Shown here one piece after another: positions 40,751 to 49,654 of a DNA stretch of 64,000 nt. A program made the position numbers and the translations under genes. Every line of letters begins with the position of its first letter. Within the stretch, counting starts at the first letter, position 1. Source of the stretch: Segatella hominis (GTDB lineage Bacteria; Bacteroidota; Bacteroidia; Bacteroidales; Bacteroidaceae); NCBI RefSeq assembly GCF_019249725.2, contig NZ_CP137559.1, forward strand, positions 1,345,501 through 1,409,500. Reading direction: 5' to 3'. The notes under the pieces are model-generated. The model did not search any database, was not told where the DNA came from, and saw nothing but the letters and a program-made list of their open reading frames with translations.

Positions 40751-41929
40751 CTATGATAGATTTCCAACAGCCTCTGCCAATTGCTCGAGAGCCTGTCTGA
40801 TAATCATGCGGGGACTCGCCACATTCAAGCGCATGAATCCCTCACCACCAGGACCAAACATCTCACCATCATTCAGTGCCAGGTGAGCCTTGTCGATAAA
40901 GAGGTCAAGCAACTGTTCATGGTTGAGATGCAAATCCCTACAGTTGAGCCAAACCAGGAAGGAAGCCTGAGGACGCAAAGGACGGATGCCCGGAATATGC
41001 TCCCGGCAGAAATCCTCTACGAAACGGATGTTTTCTTCAATATAAGCAAGCATCTGCTGGCGATACTCCTCTCCATGACGGAATGCTGCAATCGTAGCTA
41101 TTGGCGAAAAGATTGTCGGCTCATCCAACTCGTTGGCACTCAACCAGCCATAGAATTTGCGGCGAATATCCTCATTAGGAATAATAGAATAACTGCTCAC
41201 GATACCTGCGATATTGAAGGTCTTGCTGGGTGCCTGGAAAGTAATACTGATTTCTCGGGCCTTCTCAGAAACTGATGCAAACGGAATATGCTTATGCCCG
41301 AAGATGGCCATATCGGCATGTATCTCATCTGAAATCACAATCAGATGATGCTCATAACAGAAGTCAGCCAAACGCTGCAAGGTTTCTCGATCCCATGTAA
41401 TACCACCTGGATTATGAGGATTGCAGAGAATGAATACCTTGCACTTCTCATCGCAAACCTTCTCCAACTGTTCGAAATCCATCTCATAATATCCATCTTC
41501 ACGCATTTTCAGCGGATTGAACACCACTTCCCTGCCATTGCCCTCTGGGGTCAGACGGAACGGATGATAGACTGGTGGCTGGATAATAACCTTCTCGTCT
41601 TCCTTGGTGAACACATTGATGACCATGCCAATGCCCTTGACGATTCCTGGAATAAAACGGATCCACTCCCGCTTGACATCCCACTGGTGATGGTCTCTCA
41701 CCCAATCCATGATAGATGGCAGAAAATCTTCAGGCTCTACCGTATAGCCGAAGAGAGAATGCTCCAGACGGGCTTTGATGGCATCTGTGATAAATGCAGG
41801 TGTCTCAAAATCCATATCAGCCACCCAGAGAGGAAGAAGATCCTTTCTTCCCCAACGTGGCAGCAAAGCCTCATGCTTGAGGTCACCACTGCCAGAGCGG
41901 TCTATGATCTTATCAAAATCGTATTTCAT
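40751..41929 (-). CDS. MalY/PatB-type aminotransferase (cystathionine beta-lyase)
   Basis: A 392-residue fold-type I PLP enzyme. Visible residues: LPLWVADMDFETP (the MalY/PatB hallmark, 32-44), NPHNPGG (170-176), D201 (ISDEIH, binds the pyridine N) and the PLP lysine K236 (APSKTFNIAG). The family cleaves cystathionine or other cysteine-S conjugates. The start at 41929 gives the usual N-terminus MKYDFDKIIDR. The neighbour upstream is a second sulfur-metabolism PLP enzyme, supporting a methionine/cysteine role. The symbol patB or malY is not assigned, because the exact substrate is uncertain. Confidence 0.85.
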   Translation of the reverse strand: MKYDFDKIIDRSGSGDLKHEALLPRWGRKDLLPLWVADMDFETPAFITDAIKARLEHSLFGYTVEPEDFLPSIMDWVRDHHQWDVKREWIRFIPGIVKGIGMVINVFTKEDEKVIIQPPVYHPFRLTPEGNGREVVFNPLKMREDGYYEMDFEQLEKVCDEKCKVFILCNPHNPGGITWDRETLQRLADFCYEHHLIVISDEIHADMAIFGHKHIPFASVSEKAREISITFQAPSKTFNIAGIVSSYSIIPNEDIRRKFYGWLSANELDEPTIFSPIATIAAFRHGEEYRQQMLAYIEENIRFVEDFCREHIPGIRPLRPQASFLVWLNCRDLHLNHEQLLDLFIDKAHLALNDGEMFGPGGEGFMRLNVASPRMIIRQALEQLAEAVGNLS

Positions 41930-42028
41930 AATTTTCTTTTTTGTACAAGCTATTGCCTGAAGGTTATAAAACAAAACTGGACTCAGTGTGAGGTCAAAAA
42001 CTAAACAAAAACCATCCTGAGAGCAGAT

Positions 42029-43207
42029 TTAACCAAGTGCCTGCTTGATGTCCTCAAATAAATCCTCTACATCCTCCAGGCCAACGCTGAATCGGATTGT
42101 CGTATCCAAGACATCCATACTTGCACGCATTTTCTCAGGGAAACCTCCGAAAATCGTGCTGGCAGGATGAATGGCAAGCGAGCGGTTGTCAAACAGGTTG
42201 GTGGCACGATGAATCAACTTCAGATTGTTGATGAAATTGAAACAGGCATTCTTGCTCTCCAAATCTATACAGATCATAGCTCCAGCCGTTTTTCCAAACT
42301 GCTTGACAGCCAACTCATGGAAAGGATTATCCTCCAGACCCACATAGTTGACACGCTTGATTTTCGGCAAAGTCTGGAGTTTCTTTGCCAATTCTAATGC
42401 ATTAGAAGACTGCACACGATAGCGGGCATCAAGTGTCTCCAAACCGATAGTCTGCATATAGGCTACCTGTGGAGTCATATAGGCTCCGAAATTGAATAGC
42501 ATCTCCCCATAAAGACGCTTGGCAAAGTCCTTGTTGTATTCAGTACCATAATCTATCACCAGACCGCCCAACGAGGTTGCACCACCACTTACATATTTAG
42601 AACTGGATACTACCTCAATATCTACACCAAGATTCTTGGCAGAAAACTGGGTGAAAGGAATAATCGTTGTGTCTGCCACAAGTGGCACATTCTTGGCATG
42701 AGCCACTTCAGCAAGAGCACTCAGATCTGCCACCTCCAACTGAGGATTGGTAATAATTTCCAGGAATACGCAACAGGTATCATCATCTATCGCCTCTTTT
42801 ACCTTTTCTATATCTGTGAGATCTACCAGATGTGTCTTTACGCCAAAACGGCGCAAAGTACCAAATAACAAAGAGAAGGTATTGCCGAAAAGATGCTTGG
42901 AGGTGACGATATTCTTACCTTGAGAAGCCAGTGCCAGTATGGTATTGCTGATGGCAGCCATACCGGAATTGAAAGCTGTGGCATGAGAGGCACCCGTAAG
43001 TGCAGCCACACGACGCTCCAGATTGGTTACCGTAGGGTTTTCTACACGAGAATAATCTGGTGCCTTGATCTTGTCTGTAAAGGCATCCGACATGATTTGC
43101 GCATTATCAAACTCGTATGCCAATGTATTATATACTGGCACACTCAAAGAATCATAAGCGTCTCGGCGCTCATAAGCCACATGGATGGCTTGTGTCTGTT
43201 TCTTCAT
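42029..43207 (-). CDS. Trans-sulfuration PLP enzyme (O-acetylhomoserine sulfhydrylase/cystathionine gamma-synthase family)
   Basis: A 392-residue Cys/Met-metabolism PLP enzyme. YSRVENPT (52-59), SGMAAI (81-86), D179 (VADTT) and the PLP lysine K204 (SSSKYVSGG) are in place. It is shorter than typical MetY (about 430), nearer to gamma-synthase/gamma-lyase size, so the reaction (sulfhydrylation, or C-S bond formation or cleavage) is not fixed by the sequence. The MalY/PatB gene follows 100 bases later; together they suggest methionine synthesis or sulfur recycling. Confidence 0.8.
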   Translation of the reverse strand: MKKQTQAIHVAYERRDAYDSLSVPVYNTLAYEFDNAQIMSDAFTDKIKAPDYSRVENPTVTNLERRVAALTGASHATAFNSGMAAISNTILALASQGKNIVTSKHLFGNTFSLLFGTLRRFGVKTHLVDLTDIEKVKEAIDDDTCCVFLEIITNPQLEVADLSALAEVAHAKNVPLVADTTIIPFTQFSAKNLGVDIEVVSSSKYVSGGATSLGGLVIDYGTEYNKDFAKRLYGEMLFNFGAYMTPQVAYMQTIGLETLDARYRVQSSNALELAKKLQTLPKIKRVNYVGLEDNPFHELAVKQFGKTAGAMICIDLESKNACFNFINNLKLIHRATNLFDNRSLAIHPASTIFGGFPEKMRASMDVLDTTIRFSVGLEDVEDLFEDIKQALG

Positions 43208-43382
43208 CTTATATAATCTAAATTTTATATTTTGGTTGCAAAAGTACTAAAAAAAACAGAAAAATCATATCACATAAGTTTGGTATTTTAATGGTTTTAT
43301 ACTGTTTTTGCATTTCCCTCCCTCTTTCATATAATAATTTGACGTTTCTTACGTTAGTTAATGATAAAGAAACAAATTTGAA

Positions 43383-45782
43383 ATGAAACAGAAAATCATA
43401 TATCTTGCCATCTTAGCATTCACTTTTGCTACACAGGCGATGGCTCAGGGATTCACGCTGCAAGGAAGGGTAACCGATCAGGACAACAACCCGGTTGAAC
43501 TCGCCACCGTCTCCGTGCTCAAGCAGGGAAAAGTGGCATTTACCTCCTTAAAGGGTGAATTTAGTATGCACCTGCAATCAGCTGATAGCGTGGTAGTTAA
43601 GTTTACCATGATAGGATACAAACCTAAGGTACGTATCCTCCGTCATCCTAAAGGAAAACAAACCCTACAAGTGGTTTTGTTTACCGATGACAATACGTTA
43701 GCAGAAGTACAGGTAACCGGACAGAAAATACAGACCGGACAAACCGAAGAACTGAAGGCAGAGGATGCCAAACTCGCACCGTCAGCATCAGGAAATGGCG
43801 TGGAAGGTCTCATCCAGCAACAAGCTGGTGTAAGTACGCACAATGAATTGTCATCGCAATATAATGTGCGCGGTGGTGCCTTCGACGAAAATTCCGTATA
43901 TATAAATAATGTGGAAGTATATCGCCCTTTGCTCGTGCGCAGCGGTCAGCAGGAAGGTCTATCAGTCATCAACCCCTATATGGTGGATAAAATCGGATTC
44001 TCTACGGGTGGATATGCTGCTAAATATGGTGACAAGATGAGTTCGGCACTCGACATCACCTATAAGAAACTGCAACCTAAAGGCAGCAAAAAGACCGTTA
44101 CAGAAGGCACTTTAGCAGCCAGTTTTCTGGGGGCAGATGCCTACTTCGGACTGGGAACCAAGAAGTTGTCATGGCTCAACAGCATACGCTATAAGACCAA
44201 CAGTTACCTGCTGGGAACCACCGACACAAAGGCCGAGTACAAGCCGAATTTCCTCGACTACCAGACATACCTGAGCTATAGTCCCAACAAGCGATGGAAG
44301 ATAGATTTCATCGGAAATATCTCCGACAACCATTACAACTTTGTTCCTCACGACCGAGAGACAACATTCGGAACCCAGCAGGACGTAAAGAGTTTCAGAG
44401 TCTATTTCGACGGACAGGAAAAAGACCGCTTCCTCACCTACTTCGGTACACTCGGCATCACCCGCAACATCACCGACAAGACCAGTTTTTCTATCCTGGG
44501 AAGTGCCTTCTATAGCAAAGAACAGGAAAAATACGATATTCAGGGACAATACTGGCTTGACCAGACAGAAACCTCTGAAAATCTGGGCGTTGGAACCTAT
44601 TTCGAACATGCACGCAACTATCTCACCGCCCGCGTCTTGAGTGCCAAGGCCATCCTGAAACACAAGACAAAAAAACATGACATCGAAGTGGCATATACCT
44701 ATAAGAAGGAACATATCTCTGAAAATTCTGTAGAATACGAGATGAGGGACAGCGCTGGCTATAGTGTTCCTCACAATGGAAAAGACCTCTACATGATATA
44801 CTCGATGAAGGCAAGAAACACCCTCGATGCCAACCGCACGGAAGCCTATCTGCAGGATACCTATCGTTTCACGAGTCAGGGAGGACATACCCATTTCACG
44901 CTGAACTATGGTGTGCGCATGAACCATTGGAGCCTCAACAAGGAAACACTCTTCAGTCCTCGTATCTCTCTCGGTATCATCCCAGCCTACAGCGAGAACA
45001 CCACATTGAGATTTGCAGCCGGACTCTACTATCAGGCACCATTCTTCAAGGAATTGCGCGATACATCTACTGTTAACGGCATCACTTATGCCACACTCAA
45101 TGAAAAGATCAAGAGTCCGCGAAGCATCCATTTCATAGCAGGCTATGACTACCGTTTCCGCATCAACAACCAGCGCTATCGTTTCACGGCAGAAGCCTAC
45201 TACAAGGCATTGGGTAATCTGATTCCCTACTCTGTCAACAATGTCAAGGTGGTCTATTACGGAGAAAACAGAGCCAGTGGTCACGCTGCCGGTATCGACT
45301 TGAAACTCTATGGAGAATTTGTACCGGGAACAGATTCCTGGCTTACCTTCGCGCTGATGAATACACAGATGAAACTGAACGGAAAGGGCGTGCCGCTACC
45401 TACAGACCAGCGATTTGCCGTAAACCTCTTCTTCACGGATTACTTCCCAGGAACAGAGCGGTGGAGAATGTCGCTAAAACTTGCTCTGGCAGACGGTTTA
45501 CCATTCTCTACACCACACAGAGAACTGGAGACCAATACCTTCCGAGCACCAGCCTACAAACGTGCCGACATCGGTATGAGCTATCGCCTGCTCGACAACA
45601 GCAAGGGCACCAAGAAGAGTATCTTCAAGAATATCTGGCTGGGTGTAGATTGCCTCAATCTCTTCGGTATCGACAACGTCAACAGCTATTACTGGGTAAC
45701 AGACGTAACCAACCAGCAGTATGCAGTACCGAATTATCTGACAGGCAGACAGCTAAATGGCCGAGTCCTCATCGAATTCTAA
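43383..45782 (+). CDS. TonB-dependent receptor with carboxypeptidase-like regulatory domain
   Basis: A 799-residue outer-membrane transporter. A signal peptide (to about residue 22, MAQGF) is followed by the CarboxypepD_reg-like domain (GRVTDQDNNPVELATVSV, 28-110), a plug (GNGVEGLIQQQAGVSTHNELSSQYNVRGGAFDEN region, 137-170) and a 22-strand barrel ending in YLTGRQLNGRVLIEF. No SusD-like partner follows, so it is not a typical polysaccharide locus. The substrate is unknown; iron or cofactor chelates and small molecules are possible. A terminator lies 100 bases after the stop. Confidence 0.88.
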   Translation: MKQKIIYLAILAFTFATQAMAQGFTLQGRVTDQDNNPVELATVSVLKQGKVAFTSLKGEFSMHLQSADSVVVKFTMIGYKPKVRILRHPKGKQTLQVVLFTDDNTLAEVQVTGQKIQTGQTEELKAEDAKLAPSASGNGVEGLIQQQAGVSTHNELSSQYNVRGGAFDENSVYINNVEVYRPLLVRSGQQEGLSVINPYMVDKIGFSTGGYAAKYGDKMSSALDITYKKLQPKGSKKTVTEGTLAASFLGADAYFGLGTKKLSWLNSIRYKTNSYLLGTTDTKAEYKPNFLDYQTYLSYSPNKRWKIDFIGNISDNHYNFVPHDRETTFGTQQDVKSFRVYFDGQEKDRFLTYFGTLGITRNITDKTSFSILGSAFYSKEQEKYDIQGQYWLDQTETSENLGVGTYFEHARNYLTARVLSAKAILKHKTKKHDIEVAYTYKKEHISENSVEYEMRDSAGYSVPHNGKDLYMIYSMKARNTLDANRTEAYLQDTYRFTSQGGHTHFTLNYGVRMNHWSLNKETLFSPRISLGIIPAYSENTTLRFAAGLYYQAPFFKELRDTSTVNGITYATLNEKIKSPRSIHFIAGYDYRFRINNQRYRFTAEAYYKALGNLIPYSVNNVKVVYYGENRASGHAAGIDLKLYGEFVPGTDSWLTFALMNTQMKLNGKGVPLPTDQRFAVNLFFTDYFPGTERWRMSLKLALADGLPFSTPHRELETNTFRAPAYKRADIGMSYRLLDNSKGTKKSIFKNIWLGVDCLNLFGIDNVNSYYWVTDVTNQQYAVPNYLTGRQLNGRVLIEF

Positions 45783-45884
45783 CCATTTCGGGTTGTCAGA
45801 TTATTATTTCGGGTTGTCCAGAAAGGCTAAAATGAACATTTAGCAGAACAAAATGAACATATTTTTGCATAATTCGTAATATTT

Positions 45885-45912
45885 AACCGCAGATAGTTCG
45901 CTATCTGCGGTT
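45885..45912 (+). terminator. Terminator of the TonB receptor gene
   Basis: Perfect 12-bp stem AACCGCAGATAG/CTATCTGCGGTT with a TTCG loop, followed by seven T (45911-45917). Confidence 0.9.
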
Positions 45913-45927
45913 TTTTTAGTATCTTTG
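45897..45927 (+). promoter_or_regulatory. Promoter of the decarboxylase alpha gene, overlapping the terminator
   Basis: TATCTTTG (45920-45927) with TTCG (45897-45900) 19 bases upstream. The -33 element is the loop of the terminator hairpin. Confidence 0.6.
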
Positions 45928-46007
45928 CCACCGATTTGTGCAATGTGGACCCATCCGTCCCATTGCATACACTCCATAGAATAAAAAACAATACATAATA
46001 ATCAATT

Positions 46008-47573
46008 ATGAGTAAACAAATAGAAAAGATTAAGGAGCTGATCGCAAAGCGCGAACAGGCTCGTCTTGGCGGTGGCGAGAAAGCTATCGAGAAGCAGCAT
46101 GCACGTGGCAAATATACAGCTCGTGAGCGTATCGAAATGTTGGTAGATGCTGGCAGTTTCGAGGAGTACGACATGTTCAAATTGCACCGTTGCACCAACT
46201 TCGGTATGGAGAAGAAACAATACCTCGGTGATGGTGTCGTAGCAGGTAGTGCTACTATCGCTGGCCGCTTGGTTTATGTATATGCTCAGGACTTTACCGT
46301 AAATGGCGGTTCACTCTCTGAGACTATGGCACAGAAGATTTGTAAGGTAATGGATATGGCTATGACCATGGGTGCACCTGTCATCTGCATGAACGACTCT
46401 GGTGGTGCACGTATCCAGGAAGGTATCTGCGCCCTCGCTGGTTATGGTGAGATTTTCGAGCGCAACATCCTTGCTTCTGGTGTCATCCCACAGATTTCTG
46501 CCATCATGGGCCCTTGCGCTGGTGGTGCCGTTTACTCTCCAGGTTTGACCGACTTCATCATCATGAAGGAGCAGACATCTTATATGTTCCTGACTGGTCC
46601 TAAGGTGGTTAAGACTGTAACAGGCGAGGATATCGATGCTGAACACCTCGGTGGTGCATCTGTCCATGCTACCAAGAGTGGTGTAACCCACTTCGCAGCT
46701 AAGACAGAGGAAGAGGCTATCGAGATGATCAAGAGCCTGCTCTCTTACATTCCAAGCAACAATACAGAAGAAGCTCCACGCGTAGAGTGCACAGACCCTA
46801 TCGACCGCATGGATGATTCCCTGAACGAGATTATTCCTGATGATCCAAACCAGGCATACGATATGTACAAGGTAATTGGTGCTATCACAGACAACGGCGA
46901 ATTCTTTGAGGTTCAGCCTAAGTTTGCTAAGAACATCATCACAGGTTTCGCTCGTTTCAATGGTCAGAGCGTTGGTATCGTAGCCAACCAGCCTGCTGCT
47001 TACGCAGGTGTGCTTGATGTAAATGCCAGCCGTAAGGCAGCTCGCTTCGTACGTTTCTGCGATGCATTCAACATTCCTATCGTATCTCTCGTTGACGTAC
47101 CAGGATTCTTGCCAGGTACAGGTCAGGAGTACAACGCTGTCATCCTCCACGGTGCACAGTTGCTCTACGCTTACGGCGAGGCTACCGTGCCAAAGATCAC
47201 TATCACATTGCGTAAGAGCTATGGTGGTAGCCATATCGTGATGGGTTGCAAGCAGTTGCGTGCTGACTTGAACTTCGCTTGGCCATCTTCAGAGATTGCC
47301 GTAATGGGTGCCAGCGGTGCTGTTGCAGTCCTCTGCGGTAAGGAAGCTAAGGCTAAGAAGGAAGCTGGCGAGGATGTAAAGGCATTCTTGGCAGAGAAGG
47401 AGCAGGAATATACAGACAAGTTTGCTAATCCTTATCAGGCTGCCCAGTATGGTTACATCGATGATGTTATCGAGCCACGCAATACTCGTTTCCGCATCTG
47501 CCGTGGTTTGGCTCAGCTCGCTACCAAGCGCCAGAACTTGCCTGCTAAGAAGCATGGTTGTATGCCAATGTAA
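46008..47573 (+). CDS. mmdA: Methylmalonyl-CoA decarboxylase alpha subunit (carboxyltransferase)
   Basis: A 521-residue acyl-CoA carboxyltransferase. Both halves of the crotonase-like fold are present: GGSLSETMAQKICKVMDMA and NDSGGARIQEGICALAGYGEIF (N-half), DVPGFLPGTGQEYN and KSYGGSHIVMG (C-half). It moves the carboxyl group of (S)-methylmalonyl-CoA to biotin on the carrier protein. A biotin carboxylase is not adjacent, whereas a carrier and, at 61083, a sodium-pumping beta subunit are in the window, which favours the decarboxylase over propionyl-CoA carboxylase. The reaction gives propionyl-CoA on the succinate-to-propionate path. Confidence 0.85.
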   Translation: MSKQIEKIKELIAKREQARLGGGEKAIEKQHARGKYTARERIEMLVDAGSFEEYDMFKLHRCTNFGMEKKQYLGDGVVAGSATIAGRLVYVYAQDFTVNGGSLSETMAQKICKVMDMAMTMGAPVICMNDSGGARIQEGICALAGYGEIFERNILASGVIPQISAIMGPCAGGAVYSPGLTDFIIMKEQTSYMFLTGPKVVKTVTGEDIDAEHLGGASVHATKSGVTHFAAKTEEEAIEMIKSLLSYIPSNNTEEAPRVECTDPIDRMDDSLNEIIPDDPNQAYDMYKVIGAITDNGEFFEVQPKFAKNIITGFARFNGQSVGIVANQPAAYAGVLDVNASRKAARFVRFCDAFNIPIVSLVDVPGFLPGTGQEYNAVILHGAQLLYAYGEATVPKITITLRKSYGGSHIVMGCKQLRADLNFAWPSSEIAVMGASGAVAVLCGKEAKAKKEAGEDVKAFLAEKEQEYTDKFANPYQAAQYGYIDDVIEPRNTRFRICRGLAQLATKRQNLPAKKHGCMPM

Positions 47574-47597
47574 TGATATCATTAAACATTAGAATAA

Positions 47598-47747
47598 ATG
47601 GATAAGAATATTTATGCTGCGATTGCCATGGCTCTCTATGAGTATCAGGGTAATAACGTACATGACAAGGAATCAGGCATCATCACCATCAAGCCACGTC
47701 AGACTATGTGGAATGCCAAGTTCCTGAGTTTAACAGCCAAACCATAA
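47598..47747 (+). CDS. 49-residue epsilon-like subunit of the decarboxylase
   Basis: A small open frame between the alpha gene and the biotin carrier, 24 and 10 bases from its neighbours. It encodes MDKNIYAAIAMALYEY, then HDKESGIITIKP and a short tail. The central part matches the C-terminus of the delta-like protein encoded at 59478 (DKEIYMAVISLALKEY ... IESGIITIKPKQ). In Veillonella the epsilon subunit of methylmalonyl-CoA decarboxylase is likewise a short peptide related to the end of delta and stabilises the complex. The match of both sequence and operon position makes this a real gene, though short. Confidence 0.8.
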   Translation: MDKNIYAAIAMALYEYQGNNVHDKESGIITIKPRQTMWNAKFLSLTAKP

Positions 47748-47757
47748 AAAATAAGAA

Positions 47758-48183
47758 ATGAAAGAGTTTAAATATACAATCGACGGAAAAGAATATAAGG
47801 TTCAGATTGACGGTGTTGAGGGTAACATCGCAAGCGTGAACGTGAATGGCGAAGCTTACAAGGTGGAAATGGAACAGGAAGCTGAGCCAGAGAAGAAGAA
47901 GGTAGTGCTCGGTCAGCCTGCTGCTGCATCTGATGATGCTGAGGCTACTCCTGCTGCCAATGTCAACACAGCCAACGCTGTGAAGGCTCCTCTCCCTGGT
48001 ACTATCACCAGCATCGAAGTTGCTGTAGGTCAGGAAGTGAAAGCTGGCGATACCGTTGTCGTTCTTGAGGCTATGAAGATGCAGAACAACATCGAGGCAG
48101 AGAAAGACGGTAAGGTAACTGCTATCTGCGTAAAGCCTGGTCAGGCTGTTCTCGAAGAGGATGCACTCATCGTTATCGAGTAA
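47758..48183 (+). CDS. Biotin carboxyl carrier protein of the decarboxylase (gamma), copy 1
   Basis: A 141-residue carrier: an N-terminal domain (1-45), an Ala/Pro-rich linker (about 50-75) and a biotinyl domain with EAMKMQN, K107 being the biotin site. It takes the carboxyl group from the alpha subunit and hands it to the membrane beta subunit. Last gene of this operon, followed by a strong terminator. A second carrier with the same plan is encoded at 60599. Confidence 0.9.
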   Translation: MKEFKYTIDGKEYKVQIDGVEGNIASVNVNGEAYKVEMEQEAEPEKKKVVLGQPAAASDDAEATPAANVNTANAVKAPLPGTITSIEVAVGQEVKAGDTVVVLEAMKMQNNIEAEKDGKVTAICVKPGQAVLEEDALIVIE

Positions 48184-48228
48184 TCTCCTCTCTTAAAACA
48201 AGATTCGTGTAAACGAAACTTCATATTT

Positions 48229-48260
48229 ACGTCCCGATATATTCTTTTATATCGGGACGT
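48229..48260 (+). terminator. Terminator of the mmdA operon
   Basis: Perfect 13-bp stem ACGTCCCGATATA/TATATCGGGACGT followed by seven T. Confidence 0.9.
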
Positions 48261-48477
48261 TTTTTTGTCTGTCAGGGACCACTTTTATTTTTGCCTGCCC
48301 AGGGAAAAATTTTTGCGTGGGCACGCAGAAATTCTTCCTCGGGCAAACGGTTATTTTTCCACAGGGACAAACTTAAATTATATTTCACCAAACAGACTTA
48401 ATATTCTCCCTTCAGTACAGACCGAAGGTCTATTACTATCTGTCAGAAATCCACTCCAGCAGAGAAAGCAACCGGTA
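48261..48477. other. Gap with degenerate repeats
   Basis: No gene. Loose copies of CAGGGA(c/a)-A-rich-TTTTTgc occur near 48272, 48301 and 48363, and TGCGTG-GG-CACGCA (48314-48327) is a perfect inverted repeat. The meaning is unclear. Confidence 0.4.
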
Positions 48478-49368
48478 TCAGATATGCACAAATCCGGCTG
48501 GCGCATTCAACCGCTGCCCTTTTGTTCTGACATACTTCAGAAACTCCACCACAACTGGATTCTTCGGTTTTCCTGCCGTTACAAGATAAAGATTGCGGGC
48601 TGGCGGTGCAGGATATTTTTCCTTTGCAATAGCCTCCATCAGTTCATCCAAAGTTCCATAAAATTTTTCTTCCTCATCCATTTTTCCATTACCATTCACA
48701 TCAATAGGAACGATGGCAATCCCTTTCGTGGGTTTATGCGTCTTATCATGATAGGCATAACCGATATTATTAAATCCTATACCATTCACATCCTTCTGTA
48801 AGGTTTCCGCCACGCCTGGGTCTCCAAAGACACCCGTGCCTTTCAGATCTTCCTGCTTCTTCCCCAAAAATGCCGCCCAGGTCTCGGCAGCACCACAAGC
48901 ATCACTACGGGTATAGACATTCAGTTTCGTCTTTCCTTCCCAAATCTCTTGAGCCTGTTGCTTACTCAAACCTGTCTTCAACAATTCCTTATAAATAGGA
49001 TTATTAACATTGACCGTAGCCACCACAGCATCTTTCGCCACCGCAAAAGCGAAGGCACCTCTCTCCTTCTCCTGAGGTTTCAGTTCACGACTTACCATCG
49101 CAATATCCACCTGGTCGGCAAGCACATCAGTAATTCCCTTTCCTGCCCCACCTGCCGAAATATCAATATCCACCTCGGGATGAAGCCGGTGAAACTCATC
49201 AGCCCACTGAATTGCCAACGGATAAAGCGCAAAGGCTCCCGACAGCGTGATATATCCACTCAGCACCTCTCTGCCATGAGCATCACGCTTCACTTCCCCC
49301 TTGCTGCTGCAACCTGCCAGCAACAAGAAAGCGCCTAATGCTATGATTCCTATCGTCTTCTTTTTCAT
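48478..49368 (-). CDS. pstS: Phosphate ABC transporter substrate-binding lipoprotein
   Basis: A 296-residue PstS-like protein with a lipoprotein signal (FLLLAGCSSKG). Typical PstS stretches are ISAGGAGKGITDVLADQVDIAMVSRELKP (the phosphate-binding loop and first hinge, with SR for phosphate) and SDACGAAETWAAFLG (second phosphate loop). It binds phosphate in the periplasm. The ATG at 49368 opens a normal signal peptide. It is divergent from pstB, with 286 bases between them; no pstC or pstA is seen next to it. Confidence 0.85.
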   Translation of the reverse strand: MKKKTIGIIALGAFLLLAGCSSKGEVKRDAHGREVLSGYITLSGAFALYPLAIQWADEFHRLHPEVDIDISAGGAGKGITDVLADQVDIAMVSRELKPQEKERGAFAFAVAKDAVVATVNVNNPIYKELLKTGLSKQQAQEIWEGKTKLNVYTRSDACGAAETWAAFLGKKQEDLKGTGVFGDPGVAETLQKDVNGIGFNNIGYAYHDKTHKPTKGIAIVPIDVNGNGKMDEEEKFYGTLDELMEAIAKEKYPAPPARNLYLVTAGKPKNPVVVEFLKYVRTKGQRLNAPAGFVHI

Positions 49369-49443
49369 ATTCATAACTTGCTTAAAATATACTTTACATA
49401 TTCGTATATACATCCATTCTCAGTATATACATCAATCTGGCTG

Positions 49444-49474
49444 CAAAGGTATGAAGATTATACCAGAAACACAA
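49444..49474 (-). promoter_or_regulatory. Promoter of pstS
   Basis: Minus-strand TACCTTTG (plus 49444-49451) and TTG (plus 49472-49474), 20 bases apart. Confidence 0.8.
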
Positions 49475-49504
49475 TACCACAATTGCAGCATTCCTATATA
49501 CCAC

Positions 49505-49530
49505 ACATAGGGTATGAATTTACCCTATGT
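49505..49530. promoter_or_regulatory. Operator-like inverted repeat between pstS and pstB
   Basis: ACATAGGGTA and TACCCTATGT are perfect 10-bp arms around TGAATT. The centre is about 55 bases upstream of the pstB start of transcription and 80 upstream of that of pstS, a position suited to an activator shared by both. Confidence 0.65.
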
Positions 49531-49536
49531 AGGTGA

Positions 49537-49567
49537 TTGCCTGGCCCCCGAAAACTTCGTACCTTTG
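49537..49567 (+). promoter_or_regulatory. Promoter of pstB
   Basis: TTG (49537-49539), 20 bases, TACCTTTG (49560-49567). The leader of about 80 bases contains the 20-bp TATA-type repeat. Confidence 0.8.
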
Positions 49568-49602
49568 CAAACGGAAATAAGAAGTAACAACACAGAGGAT
49601 TA

Positions 49603-49622
49603 CACCTTATTATATATATAGG
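49603..49622. repeat. 20-bp repeat CACCTTATTATATATATAGG, copy 3
   Basis: In the pstB leader; with the next bases it forms ACACCT...AGGTGT, a small hairpin 30 bases before the pstB start. Exact copies lie at 19272 and 27103. Confidence 0.8.
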
Positions 49623-49654
49623 TGTATGAATCATAAAATATAGGAGATAAAGAT

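Noticed and set aside
44169..47234. Minus-strand frames opposite the TonB receptor and mmdA
   Set aside because: Antisense to well-supported genes; no ribosome binding site or promoter.
46008..48183. Propionyl-CoA carboxylase operon
   Set aside because: No biotin carboxylase gene is adjacent, whereas a sodium-pumping beta subunit and a delta/epsilon pair are in the window.
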